64,000 bases of DNA from Pyrenophora tritici-repentis (Eukaryota > Ascomycota > Dothideomycetes > Pleosporales > Pleosporaceae): assembly GCF_003171515.1 (NCBI RefSeq), contig NC_089395.1:2356001-2420000 (forward strand), written 5' to 3'. The notes below the pieces were generated by a model. The model was not told the DNA's origin, made no database searches, and saw nothing but the letters and a program-made list of their open reading frames with translations. A program made the position numbers and the translations under genes. This document shows, in pieces, positions 59,118 through 64,000 of the stretch. Every line of letters begins with the position of its first letter. Position 1 is the first letter of the stretch.

Positions 59118-61809
59118 TTACATGTCCATATCCGGCATCTGCAAGTCGTCGCCGGGTTCCATGAGATTCATAAGATACCGAGAACCTGAGAACCAATCTT
59201 GCATGGGGTTGTGGTTTCCGCGTGGTTGTCCAAAGCCGACACCCATTGCACCGGGAGTGTTAGTGGCATCCGCAAAGTCCATACCGGGAGAGGTGCCACT
59301 GTAGCCATCCATTGGCCAGCCAGGGTCGGGGTTCATCAGGCCCAACGCACTCAGATAGGGGTCGAACTGTGACATGGCGTTGAGATCGAGTTGTGTGTTA
59401 TCCGCCGCAGCGTAATAATCTGATTGGTTGTTTTGTGCAAAATTCTGGGATCGATTGGCGGCATCCTGTGTCTTGGCTATTATGTAGAGTCTGGCAACCC
59501 GTAAGAAGAGATGGCACATCCTGTAGAGCTTGTCTGCTCCTTCGGAAATGGTGCGGCAGGACTCGAGGCTCCCAACGAATTCCGACAGTGAGTTGAGATC
59601 GGCATCGAGATTGGATGTGTCTGCTGTTTGGATGGCATTACAGAAGATAACGATAAAACTATGGTATTCAGTTAGCATGACTAGTACGTGATTTGTAAAC
59701 GTTTGACGTACGGGGTAAAAGGTGCCTGAAGAATGGACCAGTGTACATAGCCTGACCATAATCTTTCTTGACCTTTCTTGTTAAATTGTGCATTTGCTCT
59801 CATGTGCGCTACAAGAGCCTCTCTTGATGATTGAAGACAAGCTTGAGTGAAAGCCATGTTGCCAGGGCTTACCGCACGTTGAATGAGTGCGCATATGGAG
59901 TAGTGCATAACAACATCAGAATAGAAGAAGATATCTTGGGCACGTTCAAAAGATCCTATGCTGATTAGATGGTTGTTTTGCTCTTGGAAGACTTCGCGAC
60001 ATACCTGAAATATATTCATCTGGGTCGGCATCCTTGTTGGTAGTCCGGTGTACGTATCGCTTGTATTGAGAAGGGCAAGGTGTCTCGTTGGGACTGCGGC
60101 CTATCCCTTCCGGCCGTTGTGAGACAAAGCTCATATCGTCATCTAGTCTTGAGAGTTTTAGAACTGATGCATCGCCTCGCTCGTACCAAGCCTGGTTCAT
60201 CGCTTGAACAAGCTCGATTGCGGTTTGTGTACGCTCTTCAGTTGACCTCAAGAAAGCAGCGGGGCAGAAGAGCTTTTCGTAAGTCGACCCTTGCACGCGT
60301 GCAACCTTGATCCAATACGACAACAAGTGGTTTCCTTCAGGATTTTTGTCACCCGGCTCACTTGGAACGAGAAATGGCAAGGAGATGTCCCAATCCTGTA
60401 GAACACTGGAGCGACCCAAACGCAGCGAAAGAGTTTTGTCGAACATGTAGATCATCCAAAAGATTTGTATCTTCGAATGCCTCTCTGCGGGAGTGTCGTT
60501 GACCATGGTGTTGATACGGTGATAACCCAAGTTCTGACATAAGCTTGCTGCACACGACGTCATGATCCAACATAAGGAGGCCTTGCCCATCTCAATCGCC
60601 TGTGCAGCACCAAATACTAGGGCCAATATGTTCTCATAGCTTGCCGGCAGGAATATGTCCAGTTGACTCAAGGCTACATCTGATTGGCGTTTGCAAATAG
60701 CAGCGTAGGAGGCATATTCGGATACGTCCATGTTGGCTAGAGGGAACGTCCGGAATTCGTTGAATAAGTTCTCCAAAACGCCGTAGGTAAGTACGCGTCG
60801 AGCAGCACTACATGTTCCCGGATTGTGGTATGCGTCTTCGGAGATTTCCTTTAGGTTAGCCATCCGGAGGTACGGGAACGCTAAAGCGAAGGCCATGGTC
60901 GGATACTCTGCTGAGATTAGTCATGGCAGAGGAACGTCCGACGCTCGTACTCACTTATTGCCTTATCCAGCACTTTGCATACCACGGGCCAAGGCGGGCT
61001 TTCTAGCTGCGTAGGATCGACTTCGGCAAGGGAGCGATTGATTGGCGCATTACCTGACGAAGTGTTTTGTTGCTGGGACACCATCTCTGATAGAGCGGTA
61101 AGGGCCATCTTGACTTCTTTATTTTCACCAATTGAAGGTGTGCTCCCAATAGCTTGCGCGAGCATCTCACGAGCATAGTCAGACTGACTGTTGATAGAGC
61201 TCTCGCCTTCGAAAGGTACAGGCGTGGGAGCATCCGCTAGCCCACTTCCTGGGCTTCTCGCGGCGCCAACGCGACTGGATCGGGACTGACTCGTGCTGTC
61301 ATTCCAATCCTTTTGAAGGTCAAGGTTCCCGAGCTTTGTAGATAGGCTAGCAAGAACATTTTCAATACCCGCCAGACGGTCCTCGATACGGTCGATCTTT
61401 TTCTCGCTGAGGAAAGTCAGTTCTAGTAGATGGCTCTCTGCATGCTGTCCAGAAAATAGGAAGGCATGCCGGCACTATGGCGAGGGAATCATTGTCCCGA
61501 GTGGACTCACTATTCTTCCGAGATGTGGACTCTTTGTCGCTGGGCTTTCTGTTGGGGAGCAGTTGTTTTGCAAGCTTCGCGAATCAGCTGTGACTCAGCA
61601 CGTGCACAGCAGGAGCTTCATACTTAATTTGCTAGCTCTACAATTGGAGCAAGGGAAACCTCTATCGCAGCGTATCTTGCGTGTGCGACAATTATCACAC
61701 TGTATGTAGATCGTCAACAGGTGTGGGTTTTAAACAACTGGGAACATCCACTTACAGCCCGCTTGGACATGCCGCCTTCGAGCGACGCATCCATGTCCTC
61801 CTCATCCAT
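59118..61809 (-). CDS. Zn2Cys6 fungal transcription factor
   Basis: Seven exons, 61809-61756, 61699-61624, 61574-61511, 61433-60955, 60907-60005, 59955-59712 and 59658-59118, all in phase; 786 residues. The binuclear zinc cluster is CDNCRTRKIRCDRGFPCSNC with the sixth Cys after the next intron (SKLTCKTT). A short coiled coil follows (KIDRIEDRLAGIENVLASL). The fungal-specific regulatory domain occupies about 230-500, with LCQNLGYHRINTM and IFWMIYMFDKTLSLRLGRSS, the usual xylanolytic-activator-type core. The C-terminal 130 residues are Asn/Gln/Gly/Met-rich and acidic at the end, as an activation region would be. It is transcribed away from an MDR-type ABC transporter and may control it. Confidence 0.9.
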
Positions 61810-62604
61810 CGTGGAAATGGCGTAGTTGGCGCCGCGTTAATGTTCCGCGGGGTGTGTGGAGAGGGAGAGTTATGGGCAGTGTTCGGGGAAATGGACTTCT
61901 CGGGTTCCAGACCCAATAAAGGCGATCGACGATGTCATTACTCGACGCCAACGATCTGACCAAACAACAACCATCATAAAGCGCATTGTCAATAATGTAT
62001 CTGCATATAGTCAGATGGCATGCTCTGGCACGATCAGAAGTAGCTATACTGTGTACTACGTGTAGATGTCGTAAAATGCCCTGACAACCCGCTCTTCGGA
62101 GACAGGTGCCAAGAAGACCCGCTCCCCGATTGGCCCGGATGGGTCGGGTCGTATGCGGTCCAACTTGGCATGACGGGAAGGTTGAGCAATCTGACACCTC
62201 GCCAGACAACAGCGGACGTGAGCTGTACTCATCATTCTCTGGTAGCGATATGGACTCCACTACACAATTCGAAGACAGACCCGAAAACCCCAAGAACACG
62301 TGATAACCCATTAGCCTGCGCACTCCAAGGGTTACTACCCAGTAGGGGGTCTATTGGATCGCTGAAACGGTCTTGGAGAACAGTCGATTTGCCGTCGAAA
62401 CATTGGTTTGTTTGTTTGGCATACCCTCTACGACCAGACGGCTAGGTACAATCCACGACTTAGCCCTCTTAGGGTCCTTCAGGGGCTCCATTGAAAAACA
62501 CAGGATCGTGTCCTTATCCTGCCGTTCTCCCGTGTATACGAATATAATTGGCATTCCATCTCCGCTATAAGGCATCGCTACTCTCCCTCACGGTTTACCC
62601 AACC
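61810..62604. promoter_or_regulatory. Divergent promoter of the Zn2Cys6 factor and the MDR-type ABC transporter
   Basis: 795 bases between divergent start codons. No CGG-N-CCG element is claimed with confidence, though GC-rich words occur around 62090-62210. The short open frames lack domains. Confidence 0.45.
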
Positions 62605-64000
62605 ATGTCAAAACCCGAAGAGATATCACAAACTCCTTTACAACAAGATGACAGCGATGGAAAAGCAAGTGGGACATCCGTAGATGATGGCGATGGCGAT
62701 GGCGATGGGACTCGTGATGAGCCAAAAGATGAGTCGAATAGCTATATTGTGGGTCTCCTAAACTTGAAACAGTTTGCAATTTTGGAAAAATCACAACGTT
62801 AACGTTAACGTAACGACAGCGCATTTTCAAGTACGCAGATCGGACAAGTTGGATACTCAACATCATAGCGGCCATCGCAGCTATTGCCGCGGGAACCCTG
62901 CTTCCGCTACTGGATCTAATCTTCGGAAAATTTGTGTCGTCATTCAATGGATTCGCAACAGGTTCAATGACACCAGCGAAATACCGATCTGAAGTGAACA
63001 AGTATACTCTATACCTTGTCTATCTCTTCATCGCAAAGTTTCTCCTCGTCTACATCCATTCTGTAAGTACCTAGATTGAAATTACCAGCATCCCAGGTCT
63101 CACAAGAATACTTACATGGCCCAGACTCTCATGTCTATTGCGGCAATACGCACCACCAAAGCCCTACGCATGGACTTTCTCAAACATATCCTTCGCCAAA
63201 ACATTGCATATTTCGACTCGGAAGAAGCCGCCTCGGTCTCCGCCCAGGTCACCACCAATTGCAACAACGTCAACAATGGCATCTCTGAAAAGCTATCGCT
63301 GACAATCCAGGGTGTATCAACATTTGTCTCGGCCTTCGTCGTGGCCTTTGCCGTTAATTGGAAGCTCACCTTAATAACCATCAGTATCGTGCCGACGATC
63401 CTTGTCGTTGTCAGCATTTGTATCGGTCTCGATGCGAAGAATGAGGACCAACTGTTACCGATATACTCCAGAGCTGGACAACTTGCCGAAGAAGTCTTTT
63501 CGACTGTACGCACAGTTCATGCGTTTTGGCTGCATCCTTTGATGTCGCGCAAGTACGACAAGCTGCTTGGCGATGCAATGGATGTTGGCATGAAGAAGTC
63601 GCCAATATATGCGGTGATGTTCTCCACCGAATTCTTCTGCACATACTGTGGGTATGGACTTGCGTTCTGGCAGGGCATCCGCATGTTTTCTAGGGGCGAG
63701 ATCAAACAGAGTGGTATGTAATACTTCCATGTTGGGCTAAAATCTACTGGAATGGTTCCTGTCGATCAGTTGTAGTACAGTGTTGAGTTGAGATGGGGCC
63801 TGAGAGACTACATATCGCTCAAGAGCGGCACACGATACTAACGCGTACAGGCGACGTCTTCACCGTTATTTTCGCCGTTATAGTCGCAGCAAATGCGATG
63901 ACAACAATAGCTCCCCAGATAATGGCCTTCACAAAAGCCGCTTCCTCCGCCACCGAAATCTTCAAAACCATCGACCGCAAATCTGAAATCGACCCCCTGA
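62605..64000 (+). CDS. MDR-type (ABCB) ABC transporter, N-terminal half of TMD1 (3' partial)
   Basis: Four exons seen, 62605-62748, 62820-63062, 63125-63713 and 63851 to beyond 64000; about 375 residues before the window ends. Residues 1-45 are acidic and include a DGDGDGDG run encoded by a GATGGC repeat. TM1 is in SWILNIIAAIAAIAAGTLLP, followed by LIFGKFVSSFNGF and YTLYLVYLFIAKFLLVYI. Helix pair signatures FLKHILRQNIAYFD, QVTTNCNNVNNGISEKLSL and FVVAFAVNWKLTLI are classic for ABCB transporters of the multidrug or pheromone-export type. The nucleotide-binding domains lie outside the window. The first intron (GTGGGT...GACAG) has a weak donor. It diverges from a Zn2Cys6 regulator gene. Confidence 0.9.

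Overview
This is a contig of a filamentous ascomycete fungus (Pezizomycotina). Genes are broken by short introns of about 50 to 95 nt with GTRNGT donors and CTAAC or CTGAC branch sites, intergenic spacers run from 0.1 to 4.5 kb, and the gene set is fungal (Zn2Cys6 regulator, TOK-type K+ channel, THI4 with a TPP riboswitch, EAF7, FYV7, STU1). The gene set and style suggest Dothideomycetes, perhaps Pleosporales; that is an inference from memory of similar loci, not a tested result. I see no intact transposon, CRISPR, rRNA or PKS/NRPS cluster.

Layout. 0-12 kb: tail of an acidic protein, a pseudokinase-like protein (-), a secreted single-pass membrane protein, a small nine-cysteine secreted protein, then a co-oriented pair of a PLP class V aminotransferase and a TcuA-like FAD oxidoreductase (both -). 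12.5-21.9 kb: compact housekeeping block with EAF7 (NuA4), a gamma-tubulin complex GCP5/6-like protein, a mitochondrial rhodanese, an Atos/FAM214-like protein and FYV7 (rRNA processing). 21.9-29.7 kb: gene-poor, with a three-repeat Myb regulator in the middle and an intron-containing tRNA-Lys(CUU) at its right edge. 30-41.2 kb: an MDR-type ABC transporter broken by one in-frame TAG, STU1/CLASP, and THI4 with its upstream TPP riboswitch. 43.6-55.5 kb: LIM-RhoGAP, an OM14-like mitochondrial outer-membrane protein whose frame requires a 2-nt microexon, MIA40, a SWI3/RSC8 chromatin-remodelling subunit and ETF-alpha. 56-64 kb: TOK1-like K+ channel, then a Zn2Cys6 factor divergent from a second MDR-type ABC transporter that runs off the right end.

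Functional links. Several neighbours are mitochondrial (rhodanese, OM14-like, MIA40, ETF-alpha), and TCACGTGA palindromes lie upstream of MIA40 and between SWI3-like and ETF-alpha. The divergent Zn2Cys6/ABC pair is the usual arrangement of a local regulator with its efflux pump. The best points for a second look are the 2-nt microexon, the single TAG in the otherwise intact ABC gene, the riboswitch, a stop-free 51-nt intron inside a RhoGAP domain, and the nine-cysteine secreted protein. Exon borders were set by hand from splice signals and frame continuity, not from transcripts.
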